Positions 21,891-28,016 of a stretch of 28,016 nt of DNA are shown here, one piece after another; the first letter of the stretch is position 1; each line of letters opens with the position of its first letter. Made by a program: the position numbers and the translations under genes. Under the pieces are notes generated by a model. The model did not search any database. It was not told where the DNA came from and saw only the letters and a program-made list of their open reading frames with translations. The stretch covers positions 1 through 28,016 of the forward strand of contig NZ_CABFMN010000130.1 of the NCBI RefSeq assembly GCF_901875635.1, written 5' to 3'. This DNA is from Xylophilus ampelinus (GTDB lineage Bacteria > Pseudomonadota > Gammaproteobacteria > Burkholderiales > Burkholderiaceae_C).

Positions 21891-22619
21891 CTAGTCGCGC
21901 CCGGCGGCCTCGATGGCGCGTGCCAGCGTCGCCGGGTTGCTGAACCACATCTCGTGGCTGCCATCGCATTCGACGAGGCGGAACAGGCCGAGCCGCTCCG
22001 ACAGCCGCGGGTGCCAGGGCAGGCCGTGCGGCATGGCCGTGTCCTGCCGGCAGTTCACGTACGACTTGCCGATCGGCAGCTCGGCCAGCGGGCGCTGCAG
22101 GCGGATCGGCTCGGTGAAGGTGCGGTACGGGTGCGGGTTGAGTTGCTCGTAGCTGCTGCGTGCCAGGGCCAGGCCGGCATCGTTGATGAAGGCCTCGCGC
22201 CAGATCTCGAAGGGCAGCACCACGGCCTGGTCGGAGGCCGCGGCCACGGCGTCGAACAACGACACGTAGTGCGGCGGCACGAGGTCGTTGAGGCACTGGC
22301 CGTCCAGCGGCACGAAGGCGTTGACGTACACCAGTCGACGGATGCGCGAGGCCGCGCGATCGGCAGCGCCCGAGATGACCATGCCGCCGTAGCTGTGGCC
22401 GACCAGGCGCACATCGGTGAGCGACTGCGACTCGAGGAAGCCGACCAGCGAGCCGATGGCATCCGACAGGCCGATGCGGCTGCGGTCGTCGCCCGTCCGG
22501 TTGCCGGCCAGCGTGGGGCAGTGCACGGTGTGGCCGGCCGCCCGCAGGTGCGCCGCGGTGGCTTCGAGTTCGGCGCCGGTGTGCCAAGCGCCGTGGACGA
22601 GGACATAGGTGTCGGACAT
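21891..22619 (-). CDS. Alpha/beta-hydrolase-fold esterase
   Basis: The 242-residue protein has the nucleophile elbow GHSYGG (S76), an oxyanion-hole segment VLVHGAWHTG at 6-15, and a C-terminal histidine in DGSHEMWF (H222). The acid residue is not assigned. The layout resembles small ester hydrolases of the salicylate-esterase/pyrethroid-hydrolase group. GGAGCTCACC upstream of the ATG is an acceptable ribosome binding site. It lies 101 bases downstream of the AraC gene on the same strand. Cleavage of an ester or lactone in the neighbouring pathway is inferred; the substrate is unknown. Confidence 0.85.
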   Translation of the reverse strand: MSDTYVLVHGAWHTGAELEATAAHLRAAGHTVHCPTLAGNRTGDDRSRIGLSDAIGSLVGFLESQSLTDVRLVGHSYGGMVISGAADRAASRIRRLVYVNAFVPLDGQCLNDLVPPHYVSLFDAVAAASDQAVVLPFEIWREAFINDAGLALARSSYEQLNPHPYRTFTEPIRLQRPLAELPIGKSYVNCRQDTAMPHGLPWHPRLSERLGLFRLVECDGSHEMWFSNPATLARAIEAAGRD

Positions 22620-22720
22620 GCGGTGAGCTCCAGTCGATGGGACGACCGCACTCTAGGAAGGTCGTGCTCGCGCGGATGGCCGCTGTGTGCCAGCCGGATG
22701 GCCGGGGCCCGCCAGTCGCT

Positions 22721-23689
22721 TCAGCGCCGCCGGCGCAATTCAGCCGGCGTGGCGCCCAGCCGCGCGCGGCAACTGCGCACGAAATGCGAGGCGTCGGCCA
22801 GGCCCACGCGGCGCCCGATCTCGGCCACCGTCAGGCGGTCGAAGCGCGGGTCGGCCAGCAGGCGCGCGGCGGCCTCCATGCGGCAGGCCATGAGCTGCTG
22901 CGCGAAGGTGTGGTCGCCAGCGGCCAGGGCGCGGTGCAGGGTGCGCTCCGACACATCGAGCGCCGCGGCCAAGTCGGCGGCAGTGAGACCGGCCTCGGCG
23001 TGCCGCTCGCGCACCAGCGCACCGATGCGTTCGCGCAGCGAGGGTGCAGCGGGTGCGGCCGGCGCGGCCTGTTGCAGGGCCAGGGCCGTCAGCGCACCCA
23101 GCTGGTCCGCGAGCAGCTGCGCGGGCAGCGGCGGCGCGGCAGCCAGTTCGGGCGTGAGCTGGCGCGCGAAGGCAGAGAGCGCGGCCCCCCAGCCGCTTTG
23201 GCCGTCGATGCGGCGTCCCAGCGTCGACTGCGCATCCGGCAACCAGCCCTCGATCCAGGCGGGGTGCAGCTGGAGCGACACCGTGTCGGCGCTGTGCGTG
23301 AAGTGGAATTCATAGCGTCGACGCGAGTCGACCAGCACCAGGTCGCCCGGCAGCAGGCGGGCGCCGTGCTCCTCCTGCCCGGCCGTCCAGGCGCTGTCGA
23401 TCTTGCACAGCAGGTAGTAGAAGTTCTCGCGGCTTCGCGCAATGGCGCTGCGCGTGCGGAACACGTCCTGCGCGCTGCCCCGTACGCGGTTGACGGCGAT
23501 CGGGCCCCAGGCCACCGATTCGAGCGTGGAATGGAACGCGCCGCCCGTGCCGCTGGTGGCCGACATCTCCAGAAAGCCCTCGCAGATGGCGCCGACCCAG
23601 TAGTCCAGGCGCTGCGCGGGCGCCACTGCATCGGTCGACCAGCGGCGCACGGGATGCGGGGTGGCCAGAGCGGCGGTGGCGGCGGGCAT
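22721..23689 (-). CDS. AraC-family transcriptional regulator
   Basis: The 322-residue protein has an N-terminal cupin-like sensing region (GDLVLVDSRRRYEFHF) and a C-terminal AraC helix-turn-helix pair (LTAADLAAALDVSERTLHRA, then TVAEIGRRVGLADASHFVRS). The layout resembles the AraC_binding_2/HTH_18 group, which includes activators of aromatic and feruloyl-type catabolic genes. The start at 23689 is chosen because the 15 residues ahead of it are arginine-rich and unlike the family. It lies 54 bases after the VOC gene and may activate the divergent oxygenase genes and the hydrolase. The ligand is unknown. Confidence 0.88.
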   Translation of the reverse strand: MPAATAALATPHPVRRWSTDAVAPAQRLDYWVGAICEGFLEMSATSGTGGAFHSTLESVAWGPIAVNRVRGSAQDVFRTRSAIARSRENFYYLLCKIDSAWTAGQEEHGARLLPGDLVLVDSRRRYEFHFTHSADTVSLQLHPAWIEGWLPDAQSTLGRRIDGQSGWGAALSAFARQLTPELAAAPPLPAQLLADQLGALTALALQQAAPAAPAAPSLRERIGALVRERHAEAGLTAADLAAALDVSERTLHRALAAGDHTFAQQLMACRMEAAARLLADPRFDRLTVAEIGRRVGLADASHFVRSCRARLGATPAELRRRR

Positions 23690-23743
23690 GCCGCGAGTGT
23701 GGGCGAGGCGCGGGCGCCGGCGCAAGCGGCGCAACCCGCAGGC

Positions 23744-24175
23744 TCAGGTCTGCGGCAGCGGGGGCGCCTGCATGCCGGCCGGCAGGCCGATCGCCGAGAC
23801 GCGGAACACGTTGTCCTCCGGGTCAGCCAGCACGGCCTGCCATTGGCCGTAGTAGGTGGCGTAGGGCGCCTTCACGATGCGGCCGCCGGCATCCTGCGCG
23901 GCCTGCGCCGCCGTGTCTACAGCACTGGGGCCATCGAGCATCAGCGTGGCGTAGGCGACGACGGGCACGCGCTCGCCGTCCGTGGGTTGCCGGTCGGCCA
24001 GGCCCAGCAGCCCGTAGGCGGGCGCGGCGTTGAAGCCGAACTGGAAGTCGGGCGTCTCCAGCGCACGGTAGATGGGCGAGCGGCTGGCCTGCGCCTCGGG
24101 CAGGCCGAGCACGGCGCGGTAGAACTCGAACTGCGCCGGCACGTCTCGGCACAGCAGGTTGAACCAGAGCTTCAT
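23744..24175 (-). CDS. VOC-family (glyoxalase/dioxygenase-fold) protein
   Basis: The 143-residue protein has the paired beta-alpha-beta-beta-beta layout of the vicinal-oxygen-chelate superfamily. It opens MKLWFNLLCRDVPAQFEFYRAVLG and ends with ADPEDNVFRVSAIG, the usual positions of the two half-sites. The first expected metal ligand near the N-terminus is not an obvious histidine, so metal binding is uncertain. Its ATG overlaps the oxygenase stop (ATGA), which couples their translation. Relatives include dioxygenases, lyases and binding proteins, so the specific role is open. Confidence 0.8.
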   Translation of the reverse strand: MKLWFNLLCRDVPAQFEFYRAVLGLPEAQASRSPIYRALETPDFQFGFNAAPAYGLLGLADRQPTDGERVPVVAYATLMLDGPSAVDTAAQAAQDAGGRIVKAPYATYYGQWQAVLADPEDNVFRVSAIGLPAGMQAPPLPQT

Positions 24176-25143
24176 GCCGTCGCCGCCTTCTTGGGCAGGC
24201 CATAGGTCCTGCGGTACATCTCCTGCAGATGCTCGCCGGCGGTGCACGGTGCGAAGCGCGGCGCCTCGCCGGGCGGCACGGTGCCGGGCACGGCCTCGAT
24301 GCGGGCGAAGTAGTCGGGCTCGTAGAAGAAGGGGATCGAGTAGCGCGGCGCGCCGCCCGAATGCAGGTTGCGCACGCGGTGCGGGTTGGAGTGATACAGG
24401 CCGTTGGTCCAGCGCGGGATCATGTCGCCGAGGTTGACGACGAAGCAGCCGGGCACCGGCGTCGCCGCCACCCAGCTGCCGTCGGGCATCTGCACCTCCA
24501 GGCCGCCGTGCGTGTCCTGCGCCAGCAGCGTGAGCGCGCCCCAGTCGGTGTGGGCGCCGGCGCCGAAGGTGCGTTCGTCGGCGCCTTCGGGGTGGGGCGG
24601 ATAGCGCACCATGCGCAGCGTGACCATGGGGTTGTCGCTGGTGGCGTCGAAGTAGTCCTCGGGCAAGCCGAGCGACAGCGCGAGCAGCTGCATCAGCTGG
24701 TGCGAGAGCGTGAGCAGGGTGCGGATGTAGGCCTCGCACTGCGCCGGCGCCTCGGGCACCTCGGCGGGCCACTGGTTGTGGCCATAGGTCTGGTAGCCGG
24801 CGCGCACGTAAGGGTGGTCGTCGGGCCAGGCCATGCCGCAGTAGAAGCTTTCCTTGAGGTCGGGCCGGGCGTCCGCGTCGAGGGTCTGCGCGCCCAGGTT
24901 CTCGAAACCGCGCATCGTGGGCGAGCGCCGCATGTCCAGAGCCTGCCGGGTCTCGGGCGGCAGGTCGAGCAGCCGGCGCGCGAGCGCGAACTGCTGCGCC
25001 ACCTGCTCGGCCGGCACGCCGTGGTGGGCGGCGTAAAAAAAGCCCGAGGCCATCGCCGCCTCGCGCAGCTGCGCGGCGACTTCGGCGCGGCGCGTGCCGC
25101 CGGGCACGAGCGCGTCGCGCAGGTCGATGACGGGGATGGACAT
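24172..25143 (-). CDS. 2OG-Fe(II) oxygenase, isopenicillin-N-synthase family (A)
   Basis: The 323-residue protein has a DIOX_N region (VIDLRDAL, FFYAAHHGVP) and a full 2OG-Fe(II) active site: H198-x-D200 (AHTDWGALTLL), H255 (HRVRN), and the 2-oxoglutarate site R267-x-S269 (RYSIPFF). It hydroxylates or cyclises a small molecule using oxygen and 2-oxoglutarate. The start at 25143 is 14 bases from the substrate-binding-protein stop. A second member of the family is encoded at 26626-27615 beyond the divergent control region; the two are clearly different in sequence, so they may act on successive intermediates or different substrates. Confidence 0.9.
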   Translation of the reverse strand: MSIPVIDLRDALVPGGTRRAEVAAQLREAAMASGFFYAAHHGVPAEQVAQQFALARRLLDLPPETRQALDMRRSPTMRGFENLGAQTLDADARPDLKESFYCGMAWPDDHPYVRAGYQTYGHNQWPAEVPEAPAQCEAYIRTLLTLSHQLMQLLALSLGLPEDYFDATSDNPMVTLRMVRYPPHPEGADERTFGAGAHTDWGALTLLAQDTHGGLEVQMPDGSWVAATPVPGCFVVNLGDMIPRWTNGLYHSNPHRVRNLHSGGAPRYSIPFFYEPDYFARIEAVPGTVPPGEAPRFAPCTAGEHLQEMYRRTYGLPKKAATA

Positions 25144-25157
25144 CGTCCGTCCGCCGT

Positions 25158-26198
25158 TCAGGCCTTGAGCTTGCGGTCGGCCGCCGCGGGCAGGAAGCGG
25201 TCGGTCCAGATGTCGGCCACGGCGGGCGTGCTCTTGAGGCCGAAGGCATCGACCGTCTCGGCGATGGTGGCCTGCAGGCGCTCGGGCGTGGCCGCGCCCC
25301 AGCCGTGGCTGCGCGTGCCGGCGGTCTTCATGCTGCCGTCGACGATGAGCTTGAGGCGCTCGAACTCGATCTCCTCGTTGGCCAGCGGCTCGCGCGTCTT
25401 GACGGCGGCGGCGCCCGCCTTGGGGTCGGCGATGGCGTCGATCCAGCCGCGCGTGGTGGCCTTGACGAAGGCCTTCATCGCCTCGGCCTGCTCCATGCTC
25501 TTCGCATTGGCGACCAGGCCGTTGCCGTACGACTTCATGCCGTAGTCGGAGAAGCGGAACATCGTGATCTGCTCCGGCCCCATGCCGCGGGCCTTGAGGT
25601 TGAGCAGCCCGGTGAAGTAGAAATAGGCCGAGGCGTCGAAGTCGCCCTTGACGAAGCGCGTGTCGCCGATGTCCGGCGCGACGTTCTCCCACTTGACGCC
25701 GGATGGGTCGAAGCCCTGCGCCTTGGCGAAGACCGGGAAGAGCTTGCGCGAGGCGTTGAAGGGCTGGCCGAGGATGGTCTTGCCGGCCAGGTCGGCGGGC
25801 TTCTTGATCGGCCCGTCCTTGCGCACCAGGATCGAGTTGGGGTTGAGGTCGTACTGGATCGCGACCGCCGCCAGCTTCGCCTGCGGGTTGTTGACGTTGA
25901 ACTCGATCATGGTCGCGAGGTCGGCCGAGGCGCAGTCGTAAGCGCCGCTGCCCACCAGGCTGATGGCCGCGGCCGAGCCGTTGCCGGTGTCGATGGTGAC
26001 GTCGACGCCGGCGTCCTTGTAGTAGCCGCGCTGCTGCGCGAGGAGGAAGCCGGCGGCCGTGGCCTCGACCTTCCAGCCGAGGTTGAACTTGAACTTTTGC
26101 AGGCTGCCCTGCGCACGGACGAAGGGGGTGGCGGCCAGCAGGGTGGCGGCGCCGGTGGCGCGCAGGAAGGCGCGGCGGGGAAGGGCGGAACGGGACAT
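25158..26198 (-). CDS. ABC transporter substrate-binding protein, NMT1/SsuA-like, Tat-exported
   Basis: The 346-residue protein begins with a twin-arginine signal (RRAFLRATGAATLLAATPF, ending FVRAQ near residue 30). The mature part is NMT1/THI5/SsuA-like: FNLGWKVEATAAGFLLAQQRGYYKDAG and GSAAAISLVGSGAYDCASAD. Such proteins capture thiamine-precursor-like pyrimidines, alkanesulfonates, taurine or aromatics in the periplasm. No permease or ATPase gene lies beside it in the window, which is unusual. It heads the minus-strand transcript that continues with oxygenase A and the VOC gene, so its ligand is probably their substrate or precursor. Confidence 0.9.
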   Translation of the reverse strand: MSRSALPRRAFLRATGAATLLAATPFVRAQGSLQKFKFNLGWKVEATAAGFLLAQQRGYYKDAGVDVTIDTGNGSAAAISLVGSGAYDCASADLATMIEFNVNNPQAKLAAVAIQYDLNPNSILVRKDGPIKKPADLAGKTILGQPFNASRKLFPVFAKAQGFDPSGVKWENVAPDIGDTRFVKGDFDASAYFYFTGLLNLKARGMGPEQITMFRFSDYGMKSYGNGLVANAKSMEQAEAMKAFVKATTRGWIDAIADPKAGAAAVKTREPLANEEIEFERLKLIVDGSMKTAGTRSHGWGAATPERLQATIAETVDAFGLKSTPAVADIWTDRFLPAAADRKLKA

Positions 26199-26280
26199 GG
26201 CGAAAGCTCTCCGGGTGGGCAGGACCTGGGACAACGGGCACGCACCGTGCGGCGCCGCTGGCGGACGCGTCGGCGCGTCC

Positions 26281-26295
26281 AAGAGCAATTTCCGG
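26281..26295 (-). repeat. Gene-proximal mirrored element, left copy
   Basis: Reads CCGGAAATTGCTCTT on the minus strand, ending 82 bases before the substrate-binding-protein ATG. It matches the copy at 26570-26584 at 14 of 15 positions. Confidence 0.7.
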
Positions 26296-26311
26296 GCGGC
26301 TGTGGGGCCGC

Positions 26312-26326
26312 TGAACGCTTCTACTC
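26312..26326 (-). repeat. Distal mirrored element, left copy
   Basis: Reads GAGTAGAAGCGTTCA on the minus strand, identical over 15 bases to the plus-strand copy at 26517-26531, and lies upstream of the substrate-binding-protein gene. Confidence 0.75.
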
Positions 26327-26516
26327 CGTGTGCGAAGGCGTGCAGCTTCCGTGCCAATGGCGCCGGCGCTGGCACCGCTTCGGAGGCACCGGCGTTGTGC
26401 CTGCCTGCGCCGTCGCGGTGCGGCGCGTTCCATGCCGGGGCGGATGCCCCCGCGCCGCCATCGGGCTTCGCGAAAAGATGGCGTCGAGCTCGGCGACAAG
26501 GTGAAAATGCACGCAA

Positions 26517-26531
26517 GAGTAGAAGCGTTCA
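26517..26531 (+). repeat. Distal mirrored element, right copy
   Basis: GAGTAGAAGCGTTCA lies upstream of oxygenase B and is identical to the minus-strand copy at 26312-26326. TGCACGC precedes it by 2 bases; on the left copy the same heptamer precedes by 9 bases. Confidence 0.75.
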
Positions 26532-26569
26532 ACCGCTGCATGCATCCCTGTCGCGCGATGCATCAATGG

Positions 26570-26584
26570 CCGGGAATTGCTCTT
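26570..26584 (+). repeat. Gene-proximal mirrored element, right copy
   Basis: CCGGGAATTGCTCTT ends 41 bases before the oxygenase B ATG. It is the mirror of 26281-26295 with one difference. Confidence 0.7.
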
Positions 26585-26625
26585 GAGGTCTTTCTTCCCC
26601 ACATGACTTTCAGGAGCAGCCACAC

Positions 26626-27615
26626 ATGACCGAGGCCACCTACGCCCTCCACGAACTGAGCAAGGAATCGCGCATGGGCGCGATGGGCTCGGAAACCACC
26701 ACGCGCGAAGTCCGCCGCATCAGCCTGGCCGACTTCGACAACCGCAAGGCCGAGATCGCCGACCAGCTCTGGGATGCGGCGATCGACGTCGGCTTCTTCC
26801 AGCTGGCCGACCACGGCGTGCCGCTGGCCGACATCCGGGCGGCCTTTGCCGAGGCCGAGCGCTTCTTCGCGCTACCCGAATCGGTGAAGTCGCAGTACCC
26901 GCTGGCCAACAACGCCGGTTGGGAGAGCAAGGCGCAGGTGCGGCCCTCCACCGGCACGGCCGACCAGAAGGAGAGCTACCAGATCACGCTGCCGCTGATG
27001 GGCAGGCTCTTTCCGAGCGAAGAGGAGCTGCCCGGCTTCAAGGCGGCGATGCTGGCCTTCGAGCAGAAGAGCTGGGAGATCGGCATGAAGGTGCTGTCGT
27101 GCTTCGCCCTGAAGATGGGCTTCGACGATGACTTCTTCACCCGTGCGCACGACAAGTCCAGCCCCGAATACCAGAGCACGCTGCGGCTGCTGCACTACTA
27201 CGCGATTCCCGCCGAGGTGCAGGACAAGCTCGACCTGTGGCGCGCGGGCGCGCACACGGACTTCGACTGCCTGACGCTGCTGTACCAGCGCCAGGGCCAG
27301 GGCGGGCTGCAGGTGTGCCCGGGCAAGGAGTTCGAAGCGCAGGAGTGGACCTCGATCCCGCCCGAGGAGGACCTGATCACCTGCAACATCGGCGACATGC
27401 TCATGCGCTGGAGCGACGACGTGCTGCCCAGCAACTTCCACCGGGTGCGCAATCCGCAGCCGGGCGAGTACATGGGGCCGCGCTACAGCATCGCCTTCTT
27501 CTGCCAGGCGAACCGCGACGCGTTGATCGAATCGCCTTCGGGCAAGTACGCGCCGATCACCGCGGGTGACTACCTCAAGCAGCGCATCGCGGCGAACTTT
27601 GCCAAGAAGTATTGA
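26626..27615 (+). CDS. 2OG-Fe(II) oxygenase, isopenicillin-N-synthase family (B)
   Basis: The 329-residue protein has the DIOX_N elements (GFFQLADHGVP) and intact active-site residues: H210-x-D212 (AHTDFDCLTLLY), H272 (FHRVRNP) and R286-x-S288 (RYSIAFF). It should use Fe(II), oxygen and 2-oxoglutarate. The start at 26626 has AGGAG at 26611-26615; a second ATG (MGAMGSET) lies 16 codons in and cannot be excluded. It faces the operon of oxygenase A across a control region with mirrored elements, so the two oxygenases are probably induced together. Its stop codon runs directly into the repeat at 27614. The substrate is unknown. Confidence 0.9.
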   Translation: MTEATYALHELSKESRMGAMGSETTTREVRRISLADFDNRKAEIADQLWDAAIDVGFFQLADHGVPLADIRAAFAEAERFFALPESVKSQYPLANNAGWESKAQVRPSTGTADQKESYQITLPLMGRLFPSEEELPGFKAAMLAFEQKSWEIGMKVLSCFALKMGFDDDFFTRAHDKSSPEYQSTLRLLHYYAIPAEVQDKLDLWRAGAHTDFDCLTLLYQRQGQGGLQVCPGKEFEAQEWTSIPPEEDLITCNIGDMLMRWSDDVLPSNFHRVRNPQPGEYMGPRYSIAFFCQANRDALIESPSGKYAPITAGDYLKQRIAANFAKKY

Positions 27616-27680
27616 AAGTGCAATCGGGCTGCGGCGCTTGCTGGGCGGGCGCTGGCGCCGAAATCGTCACGATCGTTACT
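27614..27680 (+). repeat. 3'-end repeat, copy 4
   Basis: The repeat begins inside the oxygenase B stop codon with GAAAGTGCAATCGG and matches 5734-5800 at about 55 of 67 positions. Its central stem is weaker (GCGCTTG with CGGGCGC, using G-T pairs). It ends in a near-palindromic GTCACGATCGTTAC at 27666-27679. It may serve as the oxygenase terminator. Confidence 0.8.
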
Positions 27681-28016
27681 TTCTTTCTCTGGGTCTGCTT
27701 TGGGCTCTTTGTGGGCACTGATTCCGGCGTTGCTGGTGGATCGGCCGGCACGACCGGCTGGGGCGCTGGCGGCGGCCGCGGGCCTGCGCTCTCCGGCGCT
27801 GGCTCGCGCTGACCGGCTTGTCGTGCGTGCGGTGTGCTCGCCTGGAATCGACGTGCTTGAGGGACTGCACGGCGCCGCGAATGGCGCCTGCGCCCGCAGG
27901 CCCACGACCACCGCCCTGAGCCGCTGGGCCTCATTCCCTACTGACCCCTCTCCCTCCCCCTCTGGGGGAGGGTCGGGGTGGGGGCACGCGGCGACTGAAA
28001 AAGCTGTGCCTCATCC
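27681..28016. other. Non-coding, GC-rich, hairpin-bearing tail
   Basis: No gene is supported in this stretch. Short open frames exist on both strands, but they start in or run through the repeat, are rich in Gly, Ala or Arg, and have no ribosome binding site. A perfect 9-base stem occurs at 27952-27972. The remainder is GC-rich sequence without a recognisable domain, possibly a larger dispersed repeat. Confidence 0.5.
27952..27972. repeat. C-tract/G-tract hairpin
   Basis: CCCTCCCCC at 27952-27960 pairs perfectly with GGGGGAGGG at 27964-27972 across a 3-base loop, followed by TCGGGGTGGGGG. This looks like a widespread REP-like intergenic element of GC-rich proteobacteria. No T tract follows, so a terminator role is not certain. 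Confidence 0.65.

Larger units (their letters stand above)
26199..26625. promoter_or_regulatory. Divergent control region with mirrored elements
   Basis: These 427 bases separate the substrate-binding-protein gene (minus) from oxygenase B (plus) and hold no convincing gene. Two elements occur in inverted orientation. TGAACGCTTCTACTC at 26312-26326 pairs perfectly with 26517-26531. AAGAGCAATTTCCGG at 26281-26295 pairs with 26570-26584 with one mismatch. Reading out from the centre, each gene therefore has GAGTAGAAGCGTTCA and then CGGRAATTGCTCTT before its start. TGCACGC also lies just upstream of the first element on both sides. A shorter inverted repeat (ATGCATC at 26540-26546, GATGCAT at 26557-26563) occurs only on the right. 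This points to co-regulation by a shared factor; the AraC protein is a candidate. Confidence 0.75.

Noticed and set aside
26566..26581. Possible sigma-54 promoter (TGGCCGGGAATTGC) upstream of oxygenase B
   Set aside because: Spacing between GG and GC is 9 rather than 10 bases, and the mirrored copy at 26281-26295 has no GG at the matching place.
27612..27812. A 66-codon plus-strand frame with a hydrophobic stretch after oxygenase B
   Set aside because: It starts at a TTG at the oxygenase stop, inside the dispersed repeat, and has no ribosome binding site; the hydrophobic part is a translation of repeat sequence.

Overview
The window is GC-rich DNA with long, tightly packed genes. The protein families, the frequent ATGA/GTGA start-stop overlaps and the dispersed hairpin repeats suggest a betaproteobacterium of the Burkholderiales, probably Comamonadaceae. 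That placement is inference; no rRNA or other marker gene is present. I see no rRNA, tRNA, CRISPR array, transposase or integrase.

Layout. (1) 1-1770 is visibly AT-richer than the rest. It holds a two-gene minus-strand unit, an ABC/RecF-type ATPase and a small TOPRIM-like protein, with the look of an acquired defence-type module. (2) 1771-8265 is housekeeping and stress-type content: a DnaQ-like exonuclease with a cNMP/CBS/DUF294 signalling protein, an MFS exporter, a divergent sulfur-stress-like module (two-cysteine ArsR repressor facing an AhpD-like protein and a DUF2892 protein) and a second MFS transporter. (3) 8430-10306 has two tiny ORFs, a lone ureD and a hemerythrin-domain protein. 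(4) 10413-18798 is a minus-strand catabolic block: two SDR dehydrogenases, a saccharopine-dehydrogenase-like reductase, an AMP-dependent acyl-CoA ligase, an SCP2-type thiolase and a MalT-like LuxR regulator at the distal end. It probably activates and cleaves a carboxylic acid by a beta-oxidation-like route; the substrate is unknown. (5) 18995-21878 has a nucleoside-deaminase-family enzyme, a small conserved protein, a molybdopterin (sulfite-oxidase fold) protein translationally coupled to a flavin reductase, and an OsmC protein. (6) 21891-27615 is a second catabolic-looking locus. A Tat-exported NMT1-like substrate-binding protein, a 2OG-Fe(II) oxygenase, a VOC protein, an AraC regulator and an alpha/beta hydrolase lie on the minus strand, facing a second 2OG-Fe(II) oxygenase across a 427-base control region. 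(7) 27616-28016 is non-coding and hairpin-rich.

The strongest unexplained signals are three. The 26199-26625 control region carries two different sequence elements repeated in mirror image, so that each divergent gene has the same element order upstream. A repeat family occurs four times, each time just after a stop codon and in the same orientation as the gene that ends there. Two tandem 14-base palindromes lie between the ArsR gene and its divergent target. The ATPase/TOPRIM pair is the best candidate for an under-described system, but its second gene looks short and the window ends there.
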